A stretch of 64,000 bases of DNA from an uncultured Eubacterium sp. (GTDB lineage Bacteria > Bacillota > Clostridia > Oscillospirales > Acutalibacteraceae): the NCBI GenBank assembly GCA_944380545.1, contig CALWHV010000001.1, forward strand, positions 62,001 to 126,000, written 5' to 3'. The notes beneath the pieces were generated by a model that was not told the DNA's origin, ran no database searches, and saw nothing but the letters and a program-made list of their open reading frames with translations. Below are positions 7,045-14,447 of this stretch, piece by piece. The stretch's first letter is position 1. Each line of letters opens with the position of its first letter. The position numbers and the translations under genes were made by a program.

Positions 7045-8001
7045 ATGGCAGAAAACAAAAAGGGCTTTAATTACAAGCTTTACGCCGTTGTTGCGGTCAT
7101 CCTTGTTGCGGCGGTGCTGGCGGCGCTGACGGGCTTTGCCTTTAAGGGCAGGTACATCCAGTTTGACCCCGAAAAAACGGCGGTCAATTATGCGGACACG
7201 GTCTTCCAGCGCGGCGACGGCTATAACGCCTACAACTACACGATCTCCGCAAAAAGCGAAAAATACGGCGATTTTATCCGTATATATTATATGTATCCCC
7301 TTATCTATCCGGGCTACGAGCCGGGTATGGACCTTGACGACAAGGCGAACAAGGAGATAAAGGATAACGGCTTCAACAACAAGGATAAGTATGCGTCAGA
7401 CGCCACACTCAACGACGACGGCACGCTTGCCGGCCGCCTGGCGGACGCTATGTATCCCGTTTATGTCGAGCTTATCAGGACCTACGGCTGGGACGATTAC
7501 GACAGTATTTACAAAAACTACTTCTCGCGCCTTGCCGAGGAGCGAAAGGCGATCTTCGGCGACGATTATCTAGACGACGAAGTGATGTTTACGGCGTTTG
7601 AATCAAATGTGACCACATACGGCAACGCCGTTACCGGCACCGAGCAGGTGATTGCGGAGGATGAAAAGACCGTTATCCAGGAAAAATCGGTAGGTCTTTA
7701 CCAGCAGCGCTACGGCGAGGATTACAAGATAACCGTATCCTGCGTGTCGGACGCGCAGGTTGCAGATCTTGCCGCATACAAGGCGGCGCTTGACCCCGCC
7801 GTGCTTGAAACATATGAGCTGACCGCCGACGACATCACCGACGCGCGCGAGATAATCGTTGAGGCCGCGCTTGAGGACGGCACGGCGATAGGCACGCTCG
7901 ATGTTTTCGTTGTAAGAATAGGCAACACCTGGTATGTGGATAACACTGCCACGGCTACAAACGGCGTTTACGCATCGCTCCTTTCGGAGATAGCCGCGTA
8001 A
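7045..8001 (+). CDS. membrane-anchored protein of unknown function, transporter partner
   Basis: A 318-residue protein with a short basic start, one N-terminal membrane segment (about residues 9-31) and a long extracytoplasmic domain rich in Asp, Tyr and Asn (for example YNAYNYTISAKSEKYGDF). A signal anchor rather than a cleaved peptide is likely, as there is no lipobox. I do not recognise the family. AGGAGG lies 9 bases before the ATG, and the gene begins directly after the GPH symporter, so a role linked to that transporter is likely. The C-terminal part, with IIVEAALEDGTAIGTLDVF and NTWYVDN, looks like a small beta domain. Confidence 0.7.
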   Translation: MAENKKGFNYKLYAVVAVILVAAVLAALTGFAFKGRYIQFDPEKTAVNYADTVFQRGDGYNAYNYTISAKSEKYGDFIRIYYMYPLIYPGYEPGMDLDDKANKEIKDNGFNNKDKYASDATLNDDGTLAGRLADAMYPVYVELIRTYGWDDYDSIYKNYFSRLAEERKAIFGDDYLDDEVMFTAFESNVTTYGNAVTGTEQVIAEDEKTVIQEKSVGLYQQRYGEDYKITVSCVSDAQVADLAAYKAALDPAVLETYELTADDITDAREIIVEAALEDGTAIGTLDVFVVRIGNTWYVDNTATATNGVYASLLSEIAA

Positions 8002-8025
8002 TCCGCCCGAAACGGATTAAAGCAT

Positions 8026-8050
8026 AAGCCTCCCCAAACAGGGGAGGCTT
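8026..8050 (+). terminator. hairpin after the transporter operon
   Basis: AAGCCTCCCC/GGGGAGGCTT with a 5-base loop, 24 bases past the stop. No T tract follows, so termination may be weak. A second stem, GAACGCCGCAC/GTGCGGCGTTC at 8166-8191, lies further on. The rest of 8051-8460 contains no credible gene; a near -35 (ttgaat at 8401) and an AT-rich -10 region before 8468 may be the next promoter. Confidence 0.5.
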
Positions 8051-8467
8051 CAGACTGTCGATAAAGTCGGCCGGAGCGCGCGAAAATCAAATGAGATAAA
8101 CAAGTCGTTTTCGCTCTGCAAGGATTTTATTAAACAGCCATATTTTTCCAAATAACGAAAAGAAAGAACGCCGCACGATTGTGCGGCGTTCGCGCTTTTC
8201 GCCTTTGCCGGACTCGTAGTATTGATATACGACTTCGTCCGTCAAATGCGAAATCCGGCTCGATTTCTCGGCAGCCTGTCAGCGTGTCAAAACCATACGA
8301 TTCAACAAGGGAAGCGTAAACGGGCTTTCGGAGCCTGCGCGGGCGGACGGGGTTGGGCAATATACACAAAAACGGCGCGCTTTTTTTGGCTGTGCGGCTA
8401 TTGAATTTACCGCCGCGGGTATAGTAAACTTAAATAGGAGTATATTATTTAAAAAGGGGCTGATTTT

Positions 8468-9112
8468 GTGGATAATAATATCATCATCACCTCCCCGCGC
8501 GATCAAAGGGTCTTCATCCGCGTTACGCAGGGGCATTTCGTTACGGAGAACGCGCACATAAATTATTATGTGGGCACCTCTGACATAAAGCACAACCACG
8601 CCGTTTCCGTGGACGCGGCGATGCTGATGGCGCAGTATTATATAGAGCGCGACATAAAGATAGACACGGTGCTGTGCCTTTATGAAACGCAGGCGCTGGG
8701 CGCATATATCGCGCACGAGCTTTCGCGCCCCAGTATGCTTCAGCCGAACCCCAAGGGCGAGATATATGTGCTGGGGCCGGAATATGACGCGGCGGGCAAT
8801 ATGATCTTCCGCGATAATCTGCAAAGGATGATCCACGGCAGGCGCGTGCTTATCTTGATCTCCTGCATAACGAGCGGAAAAACGGTGCAGCGCGCGATGG
8901 AAAGCGTTGCCTACTACGGCGGCAGAACGGTGGGCGTTTTGGCGGCGTTCAGCGCGGCGCGCGAGATAGGCGGCGTTGAGATAAGCAGCATATTCACCCA
9001 AAACGATCTGCCGGATTACAAGGTGTTTTCAAAGCACGAGTGCCCGCTTTGCAGGCAGGGCGAGCCCGTTAAGGGCATAGCCAACGGGCACGGCTATTCC
9101 ACACTGCCGTGA
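8468..9112 (+). CDS. type I phosphoribosyltransferase (orotate PRTase-like)
   Basis: A 214-residue cytosolic protein of the PRTase fold. The central RRVLILISCITSGKTVQRAMES (split here as VLILISCITSGKT then VQRAME) occupies the place of the PRPP-binding loop, although the usual D-D motif is replaced by SC, which is unusual and may alter activity. A preceding LSRPSMLQPNPKGEIYVLGPE resembles the flexible loop. The C-terminus carries HECPLCRQGEPV, a small Cys pair. It resembles PyrE-like paralogues rather than bona fide PyrE. The start is GTG at 8468 with AAAAAGGGG upstream. Confidence 0.7.
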   Translation: MDNNIIITSPRDQRVFIRVTQGHFVTENAHINYYVGTSDIKHNHAVSVDAAMLMAQYYIERDIKIDTVLCLYETQALGAYIAHELSRPSMLQPNPKGEIYVLGPEYDAAGNMIFRDNLQRMIHGRRVLILISCITSGKTVQRAMESVAYYGGRTVGVLAAFSAAREIGGVEISSIFTQNDLPDYKVFSKHECPLCRQGEPVKGIANGHGYSTLP

Positions 9113-9113
9113 A

Positions 9114-9156
9114 CCGGCGCATTTTCGGCACATCGGGTTCGACTCCCGTCAGCCTA
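9114..9156 (+). repeat. truncated 3' end of the 274-nt structured element
   Basis: Immediately after the PRTase stop, 43 bases repeat the last part of the complete element that follows: the cggcgcattttcgg stem half, then the T-arm-like cgggttcgactcccg and cagccta. It abuts the complete copy at 9157. Confidence 0.8.
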
Positions 9157-9430
9157 GGCTGACGGGAACCGAACACAATATGGTTTTAAGCGGCTGCTTT
9201 CCGCGCGGGCGGCGTTAAAATACTCGTTAATCCGAAAGGATTAACTGCGTTTTATGCCTTGTCCGCACAAAAATCAGCTCGCTTAAAACTGCCCGCACCG
9301 AAAATAACGGCGGCGCGGATGGATTTTTGCCTTTGAGACCGCAGGCGGGCTGACGCCCGGCAAGGGCGAAAATGTGAAAAGGCGCCGTGCCGGCGCATTT
9401 TCGGCACATCGGGTTCGACTCCCGTCAGCC
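9157..9430 (+). repeat. 274-nt structured repeat element, copy 1
   Basis: This element is 274 bases long and has a second copy of exactly the same length at 62313-62586, about 90 percent identical. Its ends are complementary (GGCTGACGGGA at the 5' end, TCCCGTCAGCC at the 3' end). Internal helices visible in both copies are GTTTTAAGC with GCTTAAAAC (about 9182/9288), GTTAATCC-GAAA-GGATTAAC with a GNRA tetraloop, CGGGC/GCCCG, and CGAAAATG...GCGCCG/CGGCGC...ATTTTCG. The 3' end has a T-arm-like hairpin CGGG-TTCGACT-CCCG. No protein is supported. It could be a mobile non-coding element or a structured RNA; orientation is inferred from the tRNA-like 3' end. Confidence 0.8.
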
Positions 9431-9436
9431 TAACTC

Positions 9437-9464
9437 TTGACTTTTGGGCGCAATATGTTATAAT
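9437..9464 (+). promoter_or_regulatory. promoter of the leu operon
   Basis: TTGACT (9437-9442), a 16-base spacer and TATAAT (9459-9464), just upstream of the T-box leader and 7 bases past the repeat element. Confidence 0.7.
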
Positions 9465-9474
9465 TACCTTAAAC

Positions 9475-9756
9475 TTGCAGTGCAAGTGAACTTAATATTA
9501 CCCAAAAAAGACTGCGAAGCGGAAAAAGACTGCGATCAGAAGCCTCAGAGAGCCGGCGGCGGGTGCGAGCCGGCGCACAGGTCGCGGTGCATAGCTCTCC
9601 GCGGAGTCGCCGCCCTGAAAACTCAGGATAGGGGCGGACGCGTAACTGCGTTATCGGTTGAGGCATTATATGATGCTAAAGGGCGGAGCTTTCCGCCGAA
9701 GTAGGGTGGTACCGCGCAAACACTGCGCCCCTATACCGAACGGGGGCGCATTTTTT
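9475..9756 (+). promoter_or_regulatory. leucine T-box riboswitch
   Basis: The hallmark AGGGTGGTACCGCG is at 9703-9716 and is followed by the terminator stem TGCGCCCC/GGGGCGCA with six Ts (9724-9756), which competes with the antiterminator. Stem I is recognisable from AGAGAGCCGG and GGGTGCGAGCCGG with CACAG. On its 3' side the sequence tagCTCtccgcggagtc gives a CTC (Leu) specifier at 9595-9597. Uncharged tRNA-Leu binding would allow read-through into leuA. Specifier and downstream gene agree. Confidence 0.9.
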
Positions 9757-9789
9757 ATACCCCCAAAAGAGCGAAAGGAGTTTTTTGAA

Positions 9790-11523
9790 ATGCTTGAAGG
9801 TTACAGAAAATACATCCCCTTTAAGCCCGTCAACATCCCGGACAGGACTTGGCCGGACAGGGCGATAACCAAGGCGCCCGTATGGTGCTCCGTTGATTTA
9901 AGAGACGGCAACCAGGCGCTTGTTGACCCGATGAATCTTGAAGAAAAGCTGGAATTTTTCAAAACGCTCGTCAGGGTGGGCTTCAAGGAGATAGAGGTGG
10001 GCTTTCCCTCCGCCTCCGAAACGGAATACGAGATACTGCGCACGCTTATAGACGGGAATTATATTCCAGAGGATGTTACCATCCAGGTGCTTGTGCAGGC
10101 GCGCCCGCACCTTATCAAGCGCACCTTTGAGGCGATAGACGGCGCAAAGAATGTGATAGTGCATTTTTACAATTCCACCTCAACGCTTCAGCGCAAGGTG
10201 GTGTTCAAAGCTGATATGCAGGGCGTTATAGACATAGCCGTTGAGGGCGCGAAGCTCATAAAGCAGCTTACGGACGAGGAGCTTAAAAAGCACCCGGATA
10301 TGAACATCCGCTTTGAATATTCGCCGGAATCCTTTACCGGCACTGAGATGGACAACGCCGTGTGGATTTGCGAGGAGGTTATGAAGGCGATAGAGGCAAC
10401 GCCCGAAAACCCGATAATCCTCAATCTGCCGTCCACCGTTGAATGCTCGCCGCCCAACGGCTATGCGGACCAGATCGAATATTTCTGCCGCAATATCAAA
10501 AACAGAGAGGCGTGCATAATCTCCGTTCACCCGCACAACGACCGCGGCGAGGGCGTTGCGGCAACGGAGCTTGCGCTTATGGCGGGAGCTGAAAGAGTGG
10601 AGGGCACTCTGTTCGGCAACGGCGAGCGCACCGGCAATGTGGATATAGTTACGCTCGCGCTCAATATGTGGACCCAGGGCGTTGACCCGAAGCTTGATTT
10701 CCACGATATAAACAGCATAAAAGAGGTTTACGAGCGCACCACCAAAATGGTTGTTCCCCCGCGTCAGCCGTATGCCGGCGAGCTTGTGTTCACGGCGTTT
10801 TCCGGCTCTCACCAGGACGCTATAAACAAGGGACGCCTTTATATGAAGGAAACGGATTCGCCTTACTGGGAGGTGCCCTATCTGCCGATAGACCCCGCCG
10901 ATGTGGGCAGGGAATACGAGCCGATAATCAGAATAAATTCCCAAAGCGGCAAGGGCGGCGCGGCTTTTGTGCTTGCAACGGAATACGGCATAAATATGCC
11001 AAAGGCGATGCACCCCGAATTCGGCGCGATAGTTAAGCACGCCTGCGATGAAAAGGGCACGGAGCTTAAAAGCGCGGAGGTATTTGAGCTGTTTGAGCGC
11101 GAATACAGAAATGTTGTGGGCCCGTACAGGATAATGAACCACAAGACCTACGAGGAAAAGGAAGAGGGCGAGTACCTTACCCGCGTTCATTTTGAGGGCG
11201 AGATAAAGATAAAGGACGGCAGCCTTGTTAAGGTAGAGGGCAGGGGCAGCGGCCCGATAGAGGCGTTCTTCAACGCGCTCGGCCAGGTCGGCATAGAGGG
11301 CTACACCTTTGTTGATTACAGCGAGCACGCCATATCCGTCGGCCAGGATTCAAAGGCAATATCCTATATCCACCTTAAAAATCCGCAGGGCAGGGATGTG
11401 TTCGGCATCGGCGTTTCGCACAATATAGGCTACGCTTCCTTAAAGGGCATAATCTGCGCGATAAACAGGGACCGCCCCGACTGCGTGCGCGACGACACGA
11501 TGCCCGGAATCTTTGAAAAATAA
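9790..11523 (+). CDS. leuA: 2-isopropylmalate synthase (LeuA type 2)
   Basis: A 577-residue enzyme that condenses acetyl-CoA with 2-oxoisovalerate, the first step of leucine synthesis. The TIM-barrel domain carries CSVDLRDGNQAL (catalytic Arg and metal Asp), and the HPHNDRGEG region holds the second metal-binding His residues. NGERTGNVDI is the GxGERxGN signature. The C-terminal 150 residues form the LeuA regulatory domain (feedback by leucine). The N-terminal YRKYIPFKPVNIPDRTWP is typical of the longer actinobacterial/clostridial form. The start at 9790 has AAAGGAG upstream; an earlier in-frame ATG at 9658 lies inside the T-box. It is controlled by the T-box and followed by leuB. Confidence 0.95.
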   Translation: MLEGYRKYIPFKPVNIPDRTWPDRAITKAPVWCSVDLRDGNQALVDPMNLEEKLEFFKTLVRVGFKEIEVGFPSASETEYEILRTLIDGNYIPEDVTIQVLVQARPHLIKRTFEAIDGAKNVIVHFYNSTSTLQRKVVFKADMQGVIDIAVEGAKLIKQLTDEELKKHPDMNIRFEYSPESFTGTEMDNAVWICEEVMKAIEATPENPIILNLPSTVECSPPNGYADQIEYFCRNIKNREACIISVHPHNDRGEGVAATELALMAGAERVEGTLFGNGERTGNVDIVTLALNMWTQGVDPKLDFHDINSIKEVYERTTKMVVPPRQPYAGELVFTAFSGSHQDAINKGRLYMKETDSPYWEVPYLPIDPADVGREYEPIIRINSQSGKGGAAFVLATEYGINMPKAMHPEFGAIVKHACDEKGTELKSAEVFELFEREYRNVVGPYRIMNHKTYEEKEEGEYLTRVHFEGEIKIKDGSLVKVEGRGSGPIEAFFNALGQVGIEGYTFVDYSEHAISVGQDSKAISYIHLKNPQGRDVFGIGVSHNIGYASLKGIICAINRDRPDCVRDDTMPGIFEK

Positions 11524-11538
11524 AGGCAGGTAAAAGCT

Positions 11539-12609
11539 ATGAACAAATACAGGATAACCGTTTTGAAGGGCGACGGCATAGGCCCGGAAATAGTTGACGA
11601 GTGCATCAAGGTGCTTGACGAAGCAGGAAAGAAATTCGGATTTGAATTTGATTACGGCTACGAGCTGCTCGGCGGCTGCGCGATAGACGAGACAGGCGTG
11701 CCGTATCCTGAAAAAACGGAAAAGGCGTGCAAGGCTTCTCAGGCGGTGCTGCTCGGCGCCGTCGGCGGGCCGAAGTGGGATTCTCAGCCCGGCAGCAACC
11801 GCCCGGAGGCGGGTCTGCTGGCAATCAGGGAATCGCTGGGGCTTTTTGCAAATCTGCGTCCGGCAAAGATATTTGCGCCGCTCAAAAGCGCCTCCCCGCT
11901 TAAGGAGGAGATAATCGGCGGCGGGCTTGATATACTTATCGTGCGCGAGCTTACCGGCGGCATCTATTTCGGCGACCGCGGCACTTATGAAAAGGACGGC
12001 GTTGAGGGCGCTTACGACACGGAGCGCTACACCGTGCCGGAGATTGAGCGCATCGTGCGCGCCGGCTTTGAATACGCGATGAAGAGAAATAAAAAGCTCA
12101 CCTGCGTGGATAAGGCGAATGTGCTTGATTCCTCGCGCCTGTGGCGCAGGGTGGCGGAGCGCGTAAAGGGGGATTACCCCGAGGTTGAGCTCTCCTATAT
12201 GTATGTGGACAACTGCGCTATGCAGCTTGTGCGCAATCCCGGTCAGTTTGATGTTATCGTAACCTCAAATATGTTCGGCGATATCCTTTCGGACGAGGCT
12301 TCGATGATAAGCGGCTCCATCGGTATGCTTGCCTCCGCCTCGCTTGCAAAGGGCACCTTCGGGCTTTACGAGCCCATCCACGGCTCGGCGCCAGATATAG
12401 CGGGGCAGCAAAAGGCAAATCCGCTTGCAACCATCCTTTCCGGCGCTATGATGCTGCGCTACACCTTCGGCGAGAGCGCGGCGGCGGACGCGATAGAAAG
12501 GGCAGTTGATACGGCGCTGACAAAGGCGAGAACGCCGGATATCTACGAGGAGGGCTTTGAAAAGGTCACCACCTCGCAGATGGGCAGCCTTGTGGCGTCG
12601 CTGCTGTAA
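11539..12609 (+). CDS. leuB: 3-isopropylmalate dehydrogenase
   Basis: A 356-residue NAD-dependent enzyme of the isocitrate/isopropylmalate dehydrogenase family. [12 protein letters not shown] at the N-terminus, [14 protein letters not shown], the substrate-binding region [10 protein letters not shown], the D-rich metal site in [19 protein letters not shown] and [13 protein letters not shown] (nucleotide site) are all intact. It converts 3-isopropylmalate to 4-methyl-2-oxopentanoate. It follows leuA by 15 bases in the T-box operon. leuC and leuD, which act between these two steps, are not adjacent and must lie elsewhere. Confidence 0.95.
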   Translation: MNKYRITVLKGDGIGPEIVDECIKVLDEAGKKFGFEFDYGYELLGGCAIDETGVPYPEKTEKACKASQAVLLGAVGGPKWDSQPGSNRPEAGLLAIRESLGLFANLRPAKIFAPLKSASPLKEEIIGGGLDILIVRELTGGIYFGDRGTYEKDGVEGAYDTERYTVPEIERIVRAGFEYAMKRNKKLTCVDKANVLDSSRLWRRVAERVKGDYPEVELSYMYVDNCAMQLVRNPGQFDVIVTSNMFGDILSDEASMISGSIGMLASASLAKGTFGLYEPIHGSAPDIAGQQKANPLATILSGAMMLRYTFGESAAADAIERAVDTALTKARTPDIYEEGFEKVTTSQMGSLVASLL

Positions 12610-12633
12610 AACAAAATACTCATAGAAAAAGCA

Positions 12634-12665
12634 AACGCCTTTGGAAAATCCAAAGGCGTTGTTTT
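12634..12665 (+). terminator. terminator of the leuAB operon
   Basis: AACGCCTTTGG/CCAAAGGCGTT with a 5-base loop and a T-rich tail, 25 bases past the leuB stop. It may also serve the convergent pduL gene. Confidence 0.85.
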
Positions 12666-12710
12666 TCAGCTTTCGTCAGCTTTAGAATATATCGTATGCT
12701 TTTGCGAGGA

Positions 12711-13292
12711 TTATTTTATTATCTTAACTATGGTGTTCGGTGCCATGCCGGCGGCGTTCGCCTCGTCCGTATCTATGTGCATAGCCCAGGCGGCTGTGTC
12801 GGATACGCGAACGATAACATCGCCGAAGGTCAGCGCGCGCTCGTTTGCCGTGGGTATCTCAACGGAAACTATCTGGCCGTTTTGCAGCCCCTCTCGTTTT
12901 GCGTCCTCCGGAGTGGCGTGGATATGGCGCTTTGCGGCGATAACGCCGTGCTCAACCTCTATCTCTCCCTTGGGGCCGACGATCCTGCACGCGCCCGCGC
13001 CGTCAAGATGGCCGCTTTCGCGCACGGGGGCGTTTACGCCGATGGAGCGCGCGTCCGTAAGCGAAAGCTCAACCTGCACATAGCTTCTGAGCGGGCCGAG
13101 GATGGTTACATGCGGAAATTCGCCCTTTGCGCCGATAACGCGCACCTTTTCCTCGGACGCGAACTGACCCGGCTGAGACAGCGCTTTTTTGAAGGTGAGC
13201 TCGCTGCCCTCGCCGAAAAGAATATCCATAGCCTCTCTTGTTAAATGCACATGGCGGGCGGAGATCTCGCCCAAAACCGTGCCCTTTTCCAT
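12711..13292 (-). CDS. pduL: PduL-type phosphate acyltransferase
   Basis: A 193-residue enzyme that exchanges acyl groups between CoA and phosphate, giving acyl phosphates for ATP synthesis by acetate or propionate kinase. Two PduL half-domains are visible: SARHVHLTREAMDILFG near the start and the second His motif AAKRHIHATPEDAKREGL near residue 120, which together supply the zinc ligands. IVGPKGEIEVEHGVI lies between them. There are no other microcompartment genes nearby and no N-terminal encapsulation peptide, so it is probably the housekeeping phosphotransacetylase. The start at 13292 has AGGAGG upstream. Confidence 0.92.
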   Translation of the reverse strand: MEKGTVLGEISARHVHLTREAMDILFGEGSELTFKKALSQPGQFASEEKVRVIGAKGEFPHVTILGPLRSYVQVELSLTDARSIGVNAPVRESGHLDGAGACRIVGPKGEIEVEHGVIAAKRHIHATPEDAKREGLQNGQIVSVEIPTANERALTFGDVIVRVSDTAAWAMHIDTDEANAAGMAPNTIVKIIK

Positions 13293-13346
13293 AAAACTAA
13301 CCTCCTGAAAAAACTTCTTTACGGTTTTATTTTATACCTCTTTGTG

Positions 13347-13375
13347 TTGTTTTTCAACACCGAATTTGATATAAT
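13347..13375 (+). promoter_or_regulatory. promoter of the uracil-DNA glycosylase gene
   Basis: TTGTTT (13347-13352), a 17-base spacer and TATAAT (13370-13375). The -35 region lies inside the inverted repeat GTGTTG-TTTTT-CAACAC (13344-13360), which could be an operator. Confidence 0.65.
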
Positions 13376-13391
13376 CAAAAAGGTGATGAAA

Positions 13392-13955
13392 ATGGAGCTT
13401 TCAGAGCTTGAAAAAAAGTGCTTGAAATGTGAAAAATGCCCTCTTTCGCAGGGCAGAACCAATGTTGTGTTCGGCGAGGGCGCGCCGGGCGCGAAGATAA
13501 TGCTCGTGGGCGAGGGACCCGGCGAAAACGAGGATCTGCAGGGCAGGCCGTTCGTAGGCAGAAGCGGTCAGCTGCTCGATAAATTTCTTGAAGCGGCAGA
13601 TCTTTCGCGTGAAAAAAATGTGTATATCGCAAATATGGTGAAGTGCCGCCCGCCTAAAAACAGAGACCCGAAGCCGGAGGAGCAGGAGCTTTGCATAGAC
13701 TGGCTGCGCGCGCAGTTCAAGGCGATACGCCCGCGCATAATCGTGTGCGTGGGCCGCATCTCGGCGCAGCGGCTGATAGGCGCGGATTTCCGCGTAACAA
13801 AGCAGCACGGCGAATTTGTTGAAAAAAACGGCGTTTTGATGATGGGCACCTACCACCCCGCCGCCATACTCAGAAACCCTAACAATAAGGAGGCGGCGTT
13901 TGCAGACTGGCTCGCCGTGCGCGATAAGGCGCGTGAGCTCGGCATCGAGTTATAA
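13392..13955 (+). CDS. family 4 uracil-DNA glycosylase (iron-sulfur)
   Basis: A 187-residue DNA repair enzyme that removes uracil from DNA. CLKCEKCPLS at residues 10-19 and the later Cys in MVKCRPP and EEQELCIDW supply the 4Fe-4S cluster ligands. GEGPGENEDLQGRPFVGRSG is the family 4 active-site motif A with the following loop, and GTYHPAAILRNP is motif B. The start at 13392 has AAGG at suitable spacing; an ATG at 13386 is a near alternative. It stands as a single gene with its own promoter. Confidence 0.93.
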   Translation: MELSELEKKCLKCEKCPLSQGRTNVVFGEGAPGAKIMLVGEGPGENEDLQGRPFVGRSGQLLDKFLEAADLSREKNVYIANMVKCRPPKNRDPKPEEQELCIDWLRAQFKAIRPRIIVCVGRISAQRLIGADFRVTKQHGEFVEKNGVLMMGTYHPAAILRNPNNKEAAFADWLAVRDKARELGIEL

Positions 13956-13964
13956 CCGCCCGCA

Positions 13965-14340
13965 CAACCCCCGCGCAGGGGCAATCGGGGTCCCCGAAAA
14001 GCGTAAGCTTTTTGGGGAGAGGAGAAATTCATACTTGGAGCGAGCAATCGCCGAAATTGCGTTTCTTTAGCGGGCTGCTGATAGCAGCCCCTACGCGGTG
14101 TTTAGTAAAACAACTTATTTTTTGTTCGGCGGTTGCGAGCGGAGTGGTATGAATTTCGACGAGCGAGCGGAATGGTATGAATTTCGACGACGCGTAGGGG
14201 CGGCGACCCGCCGCCCGCATAACAACCCCTCAGTCAGCTTCGCTGACAGCTCCCCTTACACAGGTGAGCCTTGAGCAATCGCCGAAAAAACACTTCTTAG
14301 CGGTCCGCAGGTTGCGGACCCTACGCGGTATTTGGTAAAA
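13965..14340. repeat. dispersed intergenic repeat cluster
   Basis: There is no gene in this 490-base gap between two convergent genes. It holds hairpin modules shared with the other repeat clusters: CCCCGAAAAGC/GCTTTTTGGGG (about 13990-14018), GGGCTGCT/AGCAGCCC followed by ctacgcgg (about 14070-14096), cgcgtagg followed by GGCGGC/GCCGCC (about 14192-14217), AGTCAGC/GCTGACA between accccTC and gctcccct (about 14224-14260), and GGTCCGC/GCGGACC followed by ctacgcgg (about 14305-14332). Two close copies of gaatggtatgaatttcgacga lie between them. Confidence 0.85.
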
Positions 14341-14367
14341 CAAAACATTATTCTTCGTTCTGCGGCA

Positions 14368-14410
14368 AAAAGCCCGAAGGCGTTCCGATTCGGAGCGGCT
14401 TCGGGCTTTT
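14368..14410 (-). terminator. terminator of the AICAR transformylase gene
   Basis: AAAAGCCCGAAG/CTTCGGGCTTTT with a further inner stem (TCCGA/TCGGA). On the minus strand it ends in five Ts, 38 bases past the stop. Confidence 0.85.
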
Positions 14411-14447
14411 GTGTTTTGCGCTTTATCAGCGAATCAACAAGTATTTA

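Noticed and set aside
8026..8191. A riboswitch between the transporter operon and the PRTase gene
   Set aside because: Only two simple stems and no recognisable aptamer consensus were seen.
9227..9409. A 60-residue reading frame conserved in both 274-nt elements (also 62383-62565)
   Set aside because: It runs opposite to the RNA-like structure, has no ribosome site, and its similarity is explained by conservation of the DNA itself; the differences fall in stem positions as often as in codon third bases.
9390..9430. A tRNA or tmRNA gene at the T-arm-like sequence
   Set aside because: Only a 4-bp T-arm-like stem is present, with no anticodon arm, tag frame or CCA end.
9658..9789. An N-terminal extension of LeuA starting at 9658
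   Set aside because: It lies within the T-box antiterminator and terminator and encodes no family sequence.
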